A stretch of 64,000 nt of DNA from Anaerolineae bacterium (GTDB taxonomy: Bacteria > Chloroflexota > Anaerolineae > J036 > Brachytrichaceae). Under the pieces are notes generated by a model. The model did not search any database, was not told where the DNA came from, and saw nothing but the letters and a program-made list of their open reading frames with translations. Of this stretch, positions 53,164-62,181 are shown one piece after another (within the stretch, counting starts at the first letter, position 1; the number at the start of each line of letters is the position of its first letter). Made by a program: the position numbers and the translations under genes. Location: contig CANJQH010000003.1 of the NCBI GenBank assembly GCA_947476335.1, positions 1 through 64,000 on the forward strand, read 5' to 3'.

Positions 53164-54069
53164 ATGAGCGTCTTCGAAACGGACTCACGCCTGCCGTTCA
53201 CCGCCGGAATCGTCGCCATGCTCGCCGTACTCGGCGCGATGATCGCGAGCATCCTCGGCGCAGTGCTGACGCCCGTCTCGATCATCACCTTCATCTACAT
53301 CCTGATCGCAACGGCATTACTCCCGCTCATGGTCATGATCGGCTGGCAAACCACAGGATATGTGCGTTCCAGCTATGCACTCGACCGCAACGCGCTCGTC
53401 ATTCGCTGGGGTGATGTGCGTGAAATTGTGCCCATGGCCGACATCCAGCGCGTCATCGCAGCCACAGACATCATCGACGGGCTGCACTTCCGGCGCATTC
53501 CCCTGCCCGGATGGTGGCACGGGGCAGGCCACCATCCCGCGCTCGGTCGCCTGATCTTCTACTCAACCGAGGGCCTGCAAAACCAGATTGTGGTCATCAC
53601 CCCAGATCGCAACTATGTGATTTCGCCCTATGACGCAGACGCTTTCCTCGATGCGTTCAACGCGCGCTTCGACATGCGGCCGACGCAGCACATCACATAC
53701 AGCCACATGCAGCCCCAGTACATGAACTGGTGGTTCTGGCGCGATCGAACGGCGCATCTGCTGCTGCTCGTCATGTTGATCGTGCACCTCGGCCTCGTCG
53801 CGCTCGCCACCGGCCGTTATCCGACGGCGCAGGCGCAAATCCCACTGCACTTCGACGCCGCCGGCCTCGTCGATCGCGTCGGGCCGCGCACGCAGATTTT
53901 CATCCCGGTCATCGCCGGCACAGTGCTGCTGCTGCTCAGCACAGTCGCGGGCCTGCTCATCTACGCACGCCGCGAACGCGGCCTCGCCTATCTGCTCTGG
54001 GGTGGCAACATGGCTGTTCAGGTGATGTTCGCCATCGCCGTATTCACCATCGGATTCGCTACGGCGTAA
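53164..54069 (+). CDS. membrane protein with PH-like and DUF1648-like regions
   Basis: 301 residues with two N-terminal membrane helices, a PH-like beta domain at about 70-165 (R-S-S-Y-A-L-D-R-N-A-L-V-I-R-W-G), and two or three C-terminal helices. Between the latter, I-P-L-H-F-D-A-A-G-L-V-D-R resembles the DUF1648 motif seen in SdpI-type immunity proteins. Function unknown. Its last 11 bp overlap the convergent CopD-like gene. Confidence 0.8.
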   Translation: MSVFETDSRLPFTAGIVAMLAVLGAMIASILGAVLTPVSIITFIYILIATALLPLMVMIGWQTTGYVRSSYALDRNALVIRWGDVREIVPMADIQRVIAATDIIDGLHFRRIPLPGWWHGAGHHPALGRLIFYSTEGLQNQIVVITPDRNYVISPYDADAFLDAFNARFDMRPTQHITYSHMQPQYMNWWFWRDRTAHLLLLVMLIVHLGLVALATGRYPTAQAQIPLHFDAAGLVDRVGPRTQIFIPVIAGTVLLLLSTVAGLLIYARRERGLAYLLWGGNMAVQVMFAIAVFTIGFATA

Positions 54070-54919
54070 TCACAGCCGGCAACACCTTCATTGCCGCAAC
54101 GGCCAACAACAGCACCCCACCCAACACCGCTTCAGCTACAAGGCCGCGACGAAAGCGCCGCACGAGCGCGGCTCCATCGTCAGCCGCACCCTTCATCAGC
54201 GCCCAGCGCCGCAGCTGCGGCGCCAGCACCAGCTGATGAAACGCACCAAAGCCGATCAGTACAGCGAACAACACAAGCTTCACGGATAGCGCACGACCAT
54301 AGTCACTCGTCCACAACGCCTCGAAGCTGCCCAGAAACTGCGCGGACTGTGCGATGCCGCCGAGTGCCAGTCCGGCCACGCAGAACAGCGCAAGCGGCGA
54401 AAACCGTTCGATCGCCGCGCCAAAACTGTGCATGACGACCACATCCGGCTCGCGCACCAGCGCAACCGCAATCACACCGAGCATAACCACGCCGCCCAGC
54501 CAAAACGCCGCCAGCGTCAGATGTAGCCAGTCGCCCAGAAGCGCCGGAATGCCCATTGCCGCGCTGCGCGAGAGCGCGCTCTGCGTGCCGAGCAGCAACA
54601 GCGACAGCAGCGCGGCCCACGGCCCTCGCACCCGGTTGCGCAGCAACACCAGCAGCACCAGCAGCAAGCCGACTCGTACCCAGACGATAACGGTCCCGAT
54701 CTCACCGCCCACACCTTGTGCGGCAATGAACGCCAGCGCCGTCGTCAGGAATGCTGCAATCAATGCCCACGATGTTGCACGCAGGCGCGCGGTCTGCGTC
54801 CTTTCATGTACCAGGCGCGCATATTCGCCAGCCAGCGCCGTCCGTTCGATGAAAAAACCGCCCGTCAGCGCACAATATGCGCACAGCAACAAACCCTGCC
54901 ACAGCGTGTTCTCGAGCAT
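54059..54919 (-). CDS. CopD family copper resistance/transport protein
   Basis: 286 residues with eight or so hydrophobic helices. The CopD domain is recognised by W-L-H-L-T-L-A-A-F-W-L-G-G and the late F-G-A-F-H-Q-L. Members import copper across the membrane, often beside CopC, which is not found here. I start at ATG 54919 because the frame upstream overlaps the divergent cobC gene. The 25 bp between the two start codons must hold both promoters. Confidence 0.9.
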   Translation of the reverse strand: MLENTLWQGLLLCAYCALTGGFFIERTALAGEYARLVHERTQTARLRATSWALIAAFLTTALAFIAAQGVGGEIGTVIVWVRVGLLLVLLVLLRNRVRGPWAALLSLLLLGTQSALSRSAAMGIPALLGDWLHLTLAAFWLGGVVMLGVIAVALVREPDVVVMHSFGAAIERFSPLALFCVAGLALGGIAQSAQFLGSFEALWTSDYGRALSVKLVLFAVLIGFGAFHQLVLAPQLRRWALMKGAADDGAALVRRFRRGLVAEAVLGGVLLLAVAAMKVLPAVITP

Positions 54920-54925
54920 GTCCGC

Positions 54926-54935
54926 ATGGTAACCT
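54926..54935. promoter_or_regulatory. overlapping divergent -10 boxes for CopD-like and CobC-like genes
   Basis: TAACCT (54930-54935, plus strand) is 9 nt before the cobC-like ATG. TACCAT (54931-54926, minus strand) is 6 nt before the copD-like ATG. They share bases. Confidence 0.45.
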
Positions 54936-54944
54936 TTCGCGCCG

Positions 54945-55562
54945 ATGTCTATCCCACGCAACGTATGGCTGGTGCGCCACGGCCAGACCGATTGGAACCT
55001 CACACGCCGCTACATGGGCGCAAGTGATCGCCCACTTACCGAGCACGGGCACAGACAGGCCGCGTCGCTGGGCCGATTTTTTTTCGCGCGCAAGATCGAT
55101 GTGATCATTCACAGCGGAGTCGCACGCACGCGTAATACAGCCGAAGCGATTCGCGCCGGCCGCAGCATCGATCTCATCGAAGACCCGCGCTGGCGCGAAG
55201 CTTCGCACGGTGCATGGGAGGGCCTGACATGGCGTGAGGTTTCGGCGCGCTTCGGCACACAGGCGCGGGCACGGTTCTCCGATCCAGTCAATATCGCCCC
55301 GCCCGACGGCGAGTCGCTCACCCAGCTCCGCGCACGTGTTCTCGATGCATATTCCGATCTCAGCCGCAGCTTCCCGCGCAGACGCGTGCTAATCGCAACC
55401 CATGGGGGCGTGATCCAGACGCTGCTATGCGAACTTTTCGCCACGCCACTGGCCGAACACTGGCGGTGGCGCATCGATCTGGGCAGCGCATCCGGCTTCG
55501 ACTGCTACCCAGGAGCGACCATCCTGCGCGCAGTCAATACGATTCCCACATTCGTCTCGTAA
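54945..55562 (+). CDS. cobC: histidine phosphatase, probable alpha-ribazole phosphatase
   Basis: 205 residues of the phosphoglycerate-mutase-like family. Catalytic R11-H12-G13 in L-V-R-H-G-Q-T-D-W-N, and the second His in I-A-T-H-G-G-V. The adjacent cobalamin synthase gene suggests alpha-ribazole phosphatase (CobC), which dephosphorylates alpha-ribazole phosphate in the lower-ligand branch of cobalamin synthesis. A general sugar-phosphate phosphatase remains possible. It is divergent from copD. Confidence 0.85.
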   Translation: MSIPRNVWLVRHGQTDWNLTRRYMGASDRPLTEHGHRQAASLGRFFFARKIDVIIHSGVARTRNTAEAIRAGRSIDLIEDPRWREASHGAWEGLTWREVSARFGTQARARFSDPVNIAPPDGESLTQLRARVLDAYSDLSRSFPRRRVLIATHGGVIQTLLCELFATPLAEHWRWRIDLGSASGFDCYPGATILRAVNTIPTFVS

Positions 55563-55607
55563 CGCAACTCCACGGTCCATCGTTGGTTTTGCCTCAAAAT
55601 CCCGAAT

Positions 55608-55640
55608 AACGTAACGATTCAGGCTGGGGGCGATTCCCCA
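55608..55640. repeat. fragment of a family A repeat
   Basis: CGTAACGATTCAGGCT matches the left end of family A; the rest is lost. Confidence 0.55.
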
Positions 55641-55695
55641 TTCTCTTCATCTCCCTATTTCCCCGTCTTCCTGTCTTCCTGTCACAAAACACATC

Positions 55696-56460
55696 ATGTC
55701 ATTTTTCGAAGCCATCCGATTCCTCACGCTGATTCCAGTCCCGTTCCTGCCACCAATGAGCATGGACACGTACGAGCGCAGCATCGCACGCGCCATGGCG
55801 TGGTTTCCGACCGTCGGCCTGCTGATCGGCGCATTCGGCGCCGCCGCCGGCTGGCTTGGCGAACTCGGCTGGGGCGAGCTCACGCGCGCAGCGTTCACGG
55901 TGATCGCATGGGGCATCATCACATCCGGCCTGCACCTCGACGGGCTCTCGGACACATTTGACGCAGTGATGAGCTGGCGGCCGCGCGAACGCAAGCTCGA
56001 AATCATGAAGGACAGCCGCATCGGCGCCATGGGCGCGATTGCGCTGATCGCCGTTCTGCTGCTCAAGACAGCATTCCTGAGCGCCGGCACCGGCATGACC
56101 ACATGGCTGCCGGCAGCGCTACTCGCGCCGGTGCTCGGCCGCTGGGTCGATCTATACGGCGTCTTTTTCTTCCCCGCCGCCGCCGAAGGAGGGCTGGGGC
56201 GACATTTCAAAGAACATATCCGTCGACGCGATTTCGCATTCGCCACAGCGCAGATGATCGTGATCGTCATTGCTGTGTGCGCCTGGAGCAGCGGCATCAT
56301 GGGCATCCTGCGCGGCGGCGTCGCTGCCATACTCGTCTTTGCTGCAGCACACGCACTTTTCACACGCTGGACGCGCTCACTCGGCGGCCTCACCGGCGAC
56401 ACTTATGGCGCCGTCTGCGAAATTGGCGAAGCCATCGCGCTCGCGGTATTTTGCATCTGA
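55696..56460 (+). CDS. cobS: adenosylcobinamide-GDP ribazoletransferase (cobalamin synthase)
   Basis: 254 residues, integral membrane with six or seven helices. CobS landmarks are F-L-T-L-I-P-V-P near the N-terminus, the metal-binding H-L-D-G-L-S-D-T-F-D-A, and K-D-S-R-I-G-A-M-G. It joins adenosylcobinamide-GDP and alpha-ribazole to make cobalamin at the membrane. With cobC it represents the final steps. Other cob genes are not in the window. Confidence 0.96.
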   Translation: MSFFEAIRFLTLIPVPFLPPMSMDTYERSIARAMAWFPTVGLLIGAFGAAAGWLGELGWGELTRAAFTVIAWGIITSGLHLDGLSDTFDAVMSWRPRERKLEIMKDSRIGAMGAIALIAVLLLKTAFLSAGTGMTTWLPAALLAPVLGRWVDLYGVFFFPAAAEGGLGRHFKEHIRRRDFAFATAQMIVIVIAVCAWSSGIMGILRGGVAAILVFAAAHALFTRWTRSLGGLTGDTYGAVCEIGEAIALAVFCI

Positions 56461-56513
56461 CGCACCCAGCACCCATTTTCTGATACCCAATCAGGCAGCC
56501 TATTCTCAATTTC

Positions 56514-56625
56514 GTAACTACTCAGGCCCAAATCAGTATTTCCCGCGAAACACACTATTCTCTCCCCCTTCGGGGGAGAGAATAGTGTGTTTCGCGCTGG
56601 AAAAATGGCTGGCCTGAGTAGTTAC
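56514..56625. repeat. family A palindromic repeat, copy 16
   Basis: A full copy, identical to copy 1 in the inner stem. It lies between cobS and the SRPBCC gene. The following 90 bp contain TAGAAT near 56692 but nothing else clear. Confidence 0.95.
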
Positions 56626-56721
56626 GAAATTTCTCATAAAACAACCTCTTCCGCGTAGTTCAGCCGAATCTCAGCATCCGGCATTCAAATAGAATCTCAC
56701 GCGTTCCAGAGGAAATCTACT

Positions 56722-57288
56722 GTGTTGTTCAAATATCCGAGTGTCACCGTCAGCGGCCTCATCACCGCGCCCGCTGAAGTTTTATTTGCAATCGTCAGCG
56801 ATGTGTCGCGCCACCCCGAACTGGCCGGGAGCGGCGAAGTAGAGCAGGTGGAATGGGTCACCCCCGCCCCACACGGCGTCGGCGCCGGTTTCGCCGCACG
56901 CCAGAACGTCGGTGGAATGCGCTATCGCACGCGCTCGTACGTGCAGGTATACGACCCACCGCATCAGTTCGTCTGGCTCTCCGGCATAGGCGCACGCCGG
57001 CCCCCCTTCGGACAACTGTGGGGCTTTGATTTCAAAGTCATCGACGCACGCACAACCTGGACGTCGAACATGATGCGCGTGCCCATCCCGCTGCTGCGCG
57101 TCCCCCCATTCACCTGGATGGCTGACACAGGCGCAATGCACGAAGTCACCAACATGAAACCCACGCTGCCGCGCCTGGCAAAGATGGCCGGCGCACAACT
57201 GCTCGGCGACCTGCGCATCACACTCGACTGGTGCGCCGGCGACGCACCATGCAGTCGTGTCGATCCAGCCTCATTTCAAACGACGTAG
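56722..57288 (+). CDS. SRPBCC (START-like) family protein
   Basis: 188 residues of the polyketide cyclase/dehydrase-like SRPBCC fold. The beginning I-T-A-P-A-E-V-L-F-A-I-V-S-D-V-S-R-H-P-E is the family opening, and the ligand cavity strand is Q-F-V-W-L-S-G-I-G. Most such bacterial proteins bind hydrophobic ligands; the ligand is unknown. The start is GTG, supported by AGAGGAAA 8 bases upstream. No partner gene is adjacent. Confidence 0.85.
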   Translation: MLFKYPSVTVSGLITAPAEVLFAIVSDVSRHPELAGSGEVEQVEWVTPAPHGVGAGFAARQNVGGMRYRTRSYVQVYDPPHQFVWLSGIGARRPPFGQLWGFDFKVIDARTTWTSNMMRVPIPLLRVPPFTWMADTGAMHEVTNMKPTLPRLAKMAGAQLLGDLRITLDWCAGDAPCSRVDPASFQTT

Positions 57289-57427
57289 CCGCTCAGTCCC
57301 AAAGGCGCACTTCAAAGCGCCTGCGGCACAGAAAAAGCGGCGGAATGCGTGCCAGGCCCATGTTTTTTGCGAAATTTGCGGCGCGGCACTGGCTGACGCA
57401 CCCCAGCAGCGCCGCTACCGGCGCCGA

Positions 57428-59419
57428 TCACGGTGCCGCCGATGTCACAATCAAAATTGCAACTGGCGTAACCGTGTCCGTCGCCGGTAGCGGCGGGGGA
57501 AGAAACAGCGGCAGCGGCGTATCCGTCGCAATGGCCGTGCTCCTCGGCGCAGCCGTCGGCGTATCCGTCGCAATGGGCACAGGCGTCGCGCTTGGCACAG
57601 GCGTCGCGCTCGCAATGAGCGTCGCGCTCGCAACAGGCGTCGCGCTCGCAACGAGCGTCGGCGTCGGCGTCGGCACTTCCTGTATCCAGCCGAAAATCAG
57701 ACGCGCCTGGCCGTTGTATTCGACATACTGAACCTGCAGCGCGTGCGGCCCAGCCGCCAGCACACGCGTCACGGTCATCATGCGGTTGCCCGTAGCGGAA
57801 TAACTGTCGATCAGCGGCACACCATCCAGATAGAAGCGCACGCCATCGTCGACCTCCGCCGTGAATACATACGTACCAGCGCCAAAATTCAAACTGCGCT
57901 GCCAGTCCACCGAGAAGCCCTCGGCGGAAACTTCAGGCGCTGGTGAGCTGAATCCCCATTCGAAATGCAGGCCTGGTCCGCCGTCCGGATCGAGATCATC
58001 ACGAATCAGCACCGGCTGACCGCTGCGGTCGATATTGTTGTAATAGCGCCCACGCCAGCCGGTATAACTGCTGCGCCAACTCAGCGCCACGCGCGCACCA
58101 GCCGTCGCCTCGTAATATTCGATGCGAATAATATGCGCACCGCGGTTCAGGCTGCGGCTCGCCTGCACCGTGCGCGGCGGCCCGTTGCGCCATTCGTCGA
58201 TCAGCAGCACACCGTCCACATACAAACGGCCGCCATCGTCAACCGTAAAGTCGAACACATAGTTGTCGCTGTTCGGAAATTCCTGAATGCGCGTGAATAT
58301 CGCCGAAAATCCGTTCGCCGGCACCCCACCCGCAGGCGAACCACTGCGCCAGTCCAGATTCAAAAACGGCGCACCAGGCTCGTAGCGCCGCAGCACCGCC
58401 GGCTCGAGCAAGTCCGTATTGGCGTAATACTGTGCGTACCACACATCAGCGGCATTCGGATCCGGCGTCGGCGGCGGTGCCGGCGGCGTATAAGTCGGAT
58501 ATGGCGTCGGCTCATGCGGCGGCCCCGGCGGATGTGGCGGATGCGGCCCATCCATGCACGGCGGCGGCGCAGTTGGCACGGCCAGCGGCAACTCGAGCAC
58601 GTTGTTGGCCTCAGTAATTTCAGCAATTGTGCGGCCCGAGTCCACCGTCACACGATTCAGCCCGGTCAGATATCCGGGGAACCACAACGTAATCGCCCTG
58701 CCTCCTTCGAGGCCGGTATTCAGCGTGTACTGCGCATTATTGACCTGCACAATAAATGGCCCGGCCGGATACGGTGTAGTGTTGCGCACTTCGACCTTCA
58801 CACCCAGCGGCGGTTCATTGCCACGCTGCGTACAGACGTACTGCGCCTGCGTTTCGATCGACACGCTGCCGACGGCCAGGTCGGGCAACGCATCCACACC
58901 CTGCACCGGCAGCGCGCTCGGTGTCGGGGGTAAAGCAGACGTCACAGCGGTTGTCGCCGGAATGCCCACTCCCGCCCCCGTCGCCGACGAGAAACTGGTG
59001 AAGCCGCTGCCGCTGCCACGCGCAACCAGATACAGCACCGCTGCATTGCTCGGCGCTGGTACGCCGGCCAGCACAAAGTTGCCGTTGCCATCGCTCGTCA
59101 CTTCCACCAGCAGCACCAGCTGATCAAACGCCACATTCGGCGTCGCCGACGTGTAAATCACCACGTGCTCGCCAGCCTGGAACCCGCTCCCCACCAGCGT
59201 CATCGGCTGGCCGGGCTGCAGCGGCGTCGCCAGATCAACCCGCGCGCGCACCGGCGCCGTCGGCACAGATGGTTCACTGAGCAGCGTCGGTAGCAGAAAA
59301 GCGCCCACACACACCAGAATCAGCACGAGCAAAGCCAACGCACCCCACGCGATATATCGCGAGGAGCTGAAATCAAAACGACCGGTCCCGGTCTGAGTGC
59401 GCCTGGGGTCCTGGTTCAT
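57428..59419 (-). CDS. membrane-anchored protein with CARDB-like and two PA14-like domains
   Basis: 663 residues. A helix at 24-48 (A-L-A-L-L-V-L-I-L-V-C-V-G) anchors it with the N-terminus inside. A CARDB-like domain (residues 180-275) precedes a Pro-rich linker with many histidines. Two PA14-like beta domains follow (about 320-440 and 450-570), each with W-x-A/G-x-Y-Y-N and D-D-G-x-R/L-x-Y-L/V-D-G. The C-terminus is a low-complexity Ala-Thr-Pro tail made of a coding repeat. PA14 domains often bind carbohydrate. GGAGG precedes the ATG. No catalytic site is visible. Confidence 0.87.
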   Translation of the reverse strand: MNQDPRRTQTGTGRFDFSSSRYIAWGALALLVLILVCVGAFLLPTLLSEPSVPTAPVRARVDLATPLQPGQPMTLVGSGFQAGEHVVIYTSATPNVAFDQLVLLVEVTSDGNGNFVLAGVPAPSNAAVLYLVARGSGSGFTSFSSATGAGVGIPATTAVTSALPPTPSALPVQGVDALPDLAVGSVSIETQAQYVCTQRGNEPPLGVKVEVRNTTPYPAGPFIVQVNNAQYTLNTGLEGGRAITLWFPGYLTGLNRVTVDSGRTIAEITEANNVLELPLAVPTAPPPCMDGPHPPHPPGPPHEPTPYPTYTPPAPPPTPDPNAADVWYAQYYANTDLLEPAVLRRYEPGAPFLNLDWRSGSPAGGVPANGFSAIFTRIQEFPNSDNYVFDFTVDDGGRLYVDGVLLIDEWRNGPPRTVQASRSLNRGAHIIRIEYYEATAGARVALSWRSSYTGWRGRYYNNIDRSGQPVLIRDDLDPDGGPGLHFEWGFSSPAPEVSAEGFSVDWQRSLNFGAGTYVFTAEVDDGVRFYLDGVPLIDSYSATGNRMMTVTRVLAAGPHALQVQYVEYNGQARLIFGWIQEVPTPTPTLVASATPVASATLIASATPVPSATPVPIATDTPTAAPRSTAIATDTPLPLFLPPPLPATDTVTPVAILIVTSAAP
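57580..57670. repeat. coding repeat for the Ala-Thr-Pro tail
   Basis: GTCGCGCTCGCAA-type 18-bp units repeat four or five times with small changes, on the strand opposite to the coding strand. Confidence 0.8.
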
Positions 59420-59500
59420 GCTGCCTCCATCAAAATTCTGGCCGCGCGCAGGCAGCGCAACGGATAAGGTGATTATAGAGTTAGCAAAGAATGCGCTTCC

Positions 59501-59752
59501 ACCGGGGTGCGCATCCGCCGTTGGGGGCGAAATATGACCGCGCGTCGTCGCACCGCCGTCGCCCGGGGCTGGCTGCTGGCCTGCCGCAGCGGACCGCGCC
59601 GTTGGCGCTTTGGCGCGCGCTCATGTTCCGTCGAAAAAGCGCCGGAGGCGCGACGCTGCCCCAGCCCGGACCATCGGTCCGGGTGACAGCACGCGCCATT
59701 TCATGCAATCTGCCCCCAACACCGGGGTGCGCCCAACCAACGCCGGATGCCC
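59501..59752. repeat. family B repeat, copy 5
   Basis: It shows the family features in reverse orientation: GGGGGCGAAATATGACCGCG at one end, the palindrome CCCGGACCATCGGTCCGGG and TTTCATG at the other. ACCGGGGTGCGC occurs at both ends (59501 and 59721), a 12-bp direct repeat. Confidence 0.8.
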
Positions 59753-59765
59753 CACCCCGGGGCTT

Positions 59766-59771
59766 TAGAAT
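59766..59771 (+). promoter_or_regulatory. candidate -10 box for the methyltransferase gene
   Basis: TAGAAT lies 11 nt before the ATG at 59783. Confidence 0.5.
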
Positions 59772-59782
59772 CACCGTGCCTC

Positions 59783-60556
59783 ATGTCTCAGCCTATTTAC
59801 GATTCCTTCGCCCGCGTATACGATCTGCAGCACAGCAACTACGCCGACGATCTGCCGCTGTATCTACAGCTGGCGCGCGAACTGGCACCCGGGCAGGCAG
59901 TGCTCGAACTTGGTGCTGGCAGCGGCCGAGTCATGCTGCCCCTGCTGCGTGCCGGCCGCCGCGTCGTCGGCGTCGACGAATCGCCCGAAATGCTCGACAT
60001 CGCGCGCGAACACATCGCCGCCCTCAGCACCGACGCGGCGTCCTCTGAGCTGCACTGCGCCGACGCCCGCACGATCCGACTCGACGAGCGCTTTGGCATG
60101 GTCGTCATCGCACTGAATACGTTTTTGCACAACCGCACGCGCGAAGACCAGCTCGCCACACTGCGCACCGCGCGCGAACATCTCGCACCCGGCGGCTTTC
60201 TCGTCGTCGACCTGCCACCGAACGACGAGCTCTCCTTCCAGCCCGACGACGACGATTATCAGATCGAGGCTACGCTCATCGATCCATCCACGCAAACCCG
60301 TATCACCAAATCCGTCGCCAGCAGCATTTTTTGGGCCACGCAGGAACAGGAACTCACCTACCGCATCGTCGAGGAGCGCGCCGGCCAGGAACATGAGCAG
60401 ATCATCTCATTCCGCCTGCGCCATGTCTTTCGCTACGAAATGGATCTCCTGCTGCAGCTCGCCGGCTTCGACGAACCACGCTGGCTCGGCGATTACGTCA
60501 TGAACGAATATGCCGACGACAGCGAACGTATGATCTGCACAGCGCAGTGCCATTAA
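59783..60556 (+). CDS. SAM-dependent methyltransferase
   Basis: 257 residues, class I fold. The SAM loop is L-E-L-G-A-G-S-G-R-V at residues 41-50, the acidic residue ends V-V-G-V-D-E-S, and motif IV is F-L-V-V-D-L-P-P-N. Substrate unknown. The start at 59783 follows the TAGAAT box. The stop is 8 bp before the histidine kinase start, so the two may be co-transcribed, or the kinase may have its own promoter across the stop codon. Confidence 0.9.
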   Translation: MSQPIYDSFARVYDLQHSNYADDLPLYLQLARELAPGQAVLELGAGSGRVMLPLLRAGRRVVGVDESPEMLDIAREHIAALSTDAASSELHCADARTIRLDERFGMVVIALNTFLHNRTREDQLATLRTAREHLAPGGFLVVDLPPNDELSFQPDDDDYQIEATLIDPSTQTRITKSVASSIFWATQEQELTYRIVEERAGQEHEQIISFRLRHVFRYEMDLLLQLAGFDEPRWLGDYVMNEYADDSERMICTAQCH

Positions 60557-60559
60557 ATT
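60554..60559 (+). promoter_or_regulatory. candidate -10 box for the histidine kinase
   Basis: TAAATT, which includes the methyltransferase stop codon, lies 5 nt before the ATG at 60565. Confidence 0.3.
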
Positions 60560-60564
60560 TGCCC

Positions 60565-62019
60565 ATGGCGATTCGCACCAAACTCACCATCTGGTACACC
60601 AGCGTGCTCGCACTCGTGCTGATCGCATTCGGCGCCGGCATCTACGCGCTGCTGACGGTGCGCATCAACAGCCAGCTCGAAGCGAATCTGCGCCAGTCAG
60701 CCGACACCGTCTGGCCAGTGTTCTGGACGGCGGGCGTGCGCGTGCCCAGCCTCGACGAAACCAATCCGCTGATCGTGCCGCGGCCGGCGCAGGATCCGTT
60801 TCGCACCGCCGAAGTCTTTGTCGAAATTTTTGACTCCAATGCCCGCGTCGTGGGCATCTCATCAAACCTCTTCGCCGACCAGCCCACAACCTATCGGGCA
60901 CTCGATCAAAATGCGCTCGAACGGCTGCGCGCATCAACCAATTCGTCTCAAACGGAAGTGTTCAGCATTATCCGCCCGAACACGCGCACGTCGCTCTACG
61001 TGCTGACCCGCACACAGTACGACATGAATAGTGAGCTGATCGGCTACCTGCAGGTCGCAATTTCACGCGAACCGCTCGAAAGCTCGCAGTACGATCTGCT
61101 CGTCTCGCTGCTCGTGCTCGGCACCGCCGGCCTCATCATCTCCGCAGTGCTCGGCGCCTTCCTCGCACGCCGCGCACTGCGCCCAGTCGACCGCATCACG
61201 CAGACGGCGCTGGCCATTTACCGCGCCGAAAACCTCGGCCGCCGCGTGCCCGTCCCCAAAACCGAAGATGAGGTCGGCCGCCTGTCCGCCGCCTTCAACG
61301 AAATGCTCGATCGCCTGTCACGCCTGTTCAGCGCACAGCAGCGCCTCGTCGCCGACGTATCGCACGAAATGCGCACGCCGCTCACGGTCATCCGCGGCAA
61401 CATTGATCTGCTGAACGCCATGGGCTGCGCCGATCCAGAATCGCTCGACGCACTGCGCCGCGAAGCCGACCGCATGACGCGCATGGTGGGCGACCTGCTG
61501 CTGCTCTCGCAAGCCGACGCCGGCCAGCTCTCGATGCAGATCAAACCGACGCACCTGGCGCCGATCATCTCCGACGTCGAACGCAGCGGCCACGTGCTGG
61601 CCGGCGAACGCGTGCAGATAACCGCCGTCGTCGACCCCTCCATCGTGGTCGCCGTAGATTCAGACCGGCTGAAGCAGGTGCTGCTGAACCTGACCGACAA
61701 CGCCATCAAGCACACGCCCGACGGCGGCAAGGTGCGATTGGAAGCTGCCGGTGTCTACAACGGCTTCGCACGCATTTCCATCATCGACACCGGCATCGGC
61801 ATTCCCGAGGACGACGTGACACACGTATTCGAACGCTTCTACCGCGTGGACAAATCCCGCTCACGCGAACGCGGCGGCGTCGGGCTCGGCCTCTCAATCG
61901 CGCAGAAAATCGTTGAAGCACACAAGGGCCGCATCACCGTCAGCAGCAAACTCGGCGTCGGAACCACTTTCGACGTATACGTGCCCGTGGCTGAAATGAC
62001 GGTGACGGACGACGAGTAA
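60565..62019 (+). CDS. membrane sensor histidine kinase
   Basis: 484 residues. Two membrane helices (about 10-32 and 175-200) flank an extracytoplasmic sensor region of 140 residues. A HAMP domain follows, then HisKA with phosphoacceptor H267 in V-S-H-E-M-R-T-P-L, and HATPase_c with N-x3-N in L-T-D-N-A-I-K-H and G-x-G-x-G in D-T-G-I-G-I-P and G-V-G-L-G-L-S. The signal is unknown. No response regulator is adjacent, so the partner gene is elsewhere or distant. Confidence 0.96.
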   Translation: MAIRTKLTIWYTSVLALVLIAFGAGIYALLTVRINSQLEANLRQSADTVWPVFWTAGVRVPSLDETNPLIVPRPAQDPFRTAEVFVEIFDSNARVVGISSNLFADQPTTYRALDQNALERLRASTNSSQTEVFSIIRPNTRTSLYVLTRTQYDMNSELIGYLQVAISREPLESSQYDLLVSLLVLGTAGLIISAVLGAFLARRALRPVDRITQTALAIYRAENLGRRVPVPKTEDEVGRLSAAFNEMLDRLSRLFSAQQRLVADVSHEMRTPLTVIRGNIDLLNAMGCADPESLDALRREADRMTRMVGDLLLLSQADAGQLSMQIKPTHLAPIISDVERSGHVLAGERVQITAVVDPSIVVAVDSDRLKQVLLNLTDNAIKHTPDGGKVRLEAAGVYNGFARISIIDTGIGIPEDDVTHVFERFYRVDKSRSRERGGVGLGLSIAQKIVEAHKGRITVSSKLGVGTTFDVYVPVAEMTVTDDE

Positions 62020-62168
62020 TGGTTGGCGACAAACGAGTTATGGGGCGATCACAAATCCCACCGGTCTCTCGCATTCGTTCGAGATGACTGCGCCAACAGC
62101 TTTTTTTCGGCTCTCTATTTTCGGCTCGCTATCAGCAGTTCAGCAGTCGTCGTTTTTCCCCTCAGGAC

Positions 62169-62174
62169 TACAAT
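62169..62174 (+). promoter_or_regulatory. candidate -10 box for malY-like gene
   Basis: TACAAT lies 7 nt before the ATG at 62182. Confidence 0.5.
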
Positions 62175-62181
62175 CCCGCAC

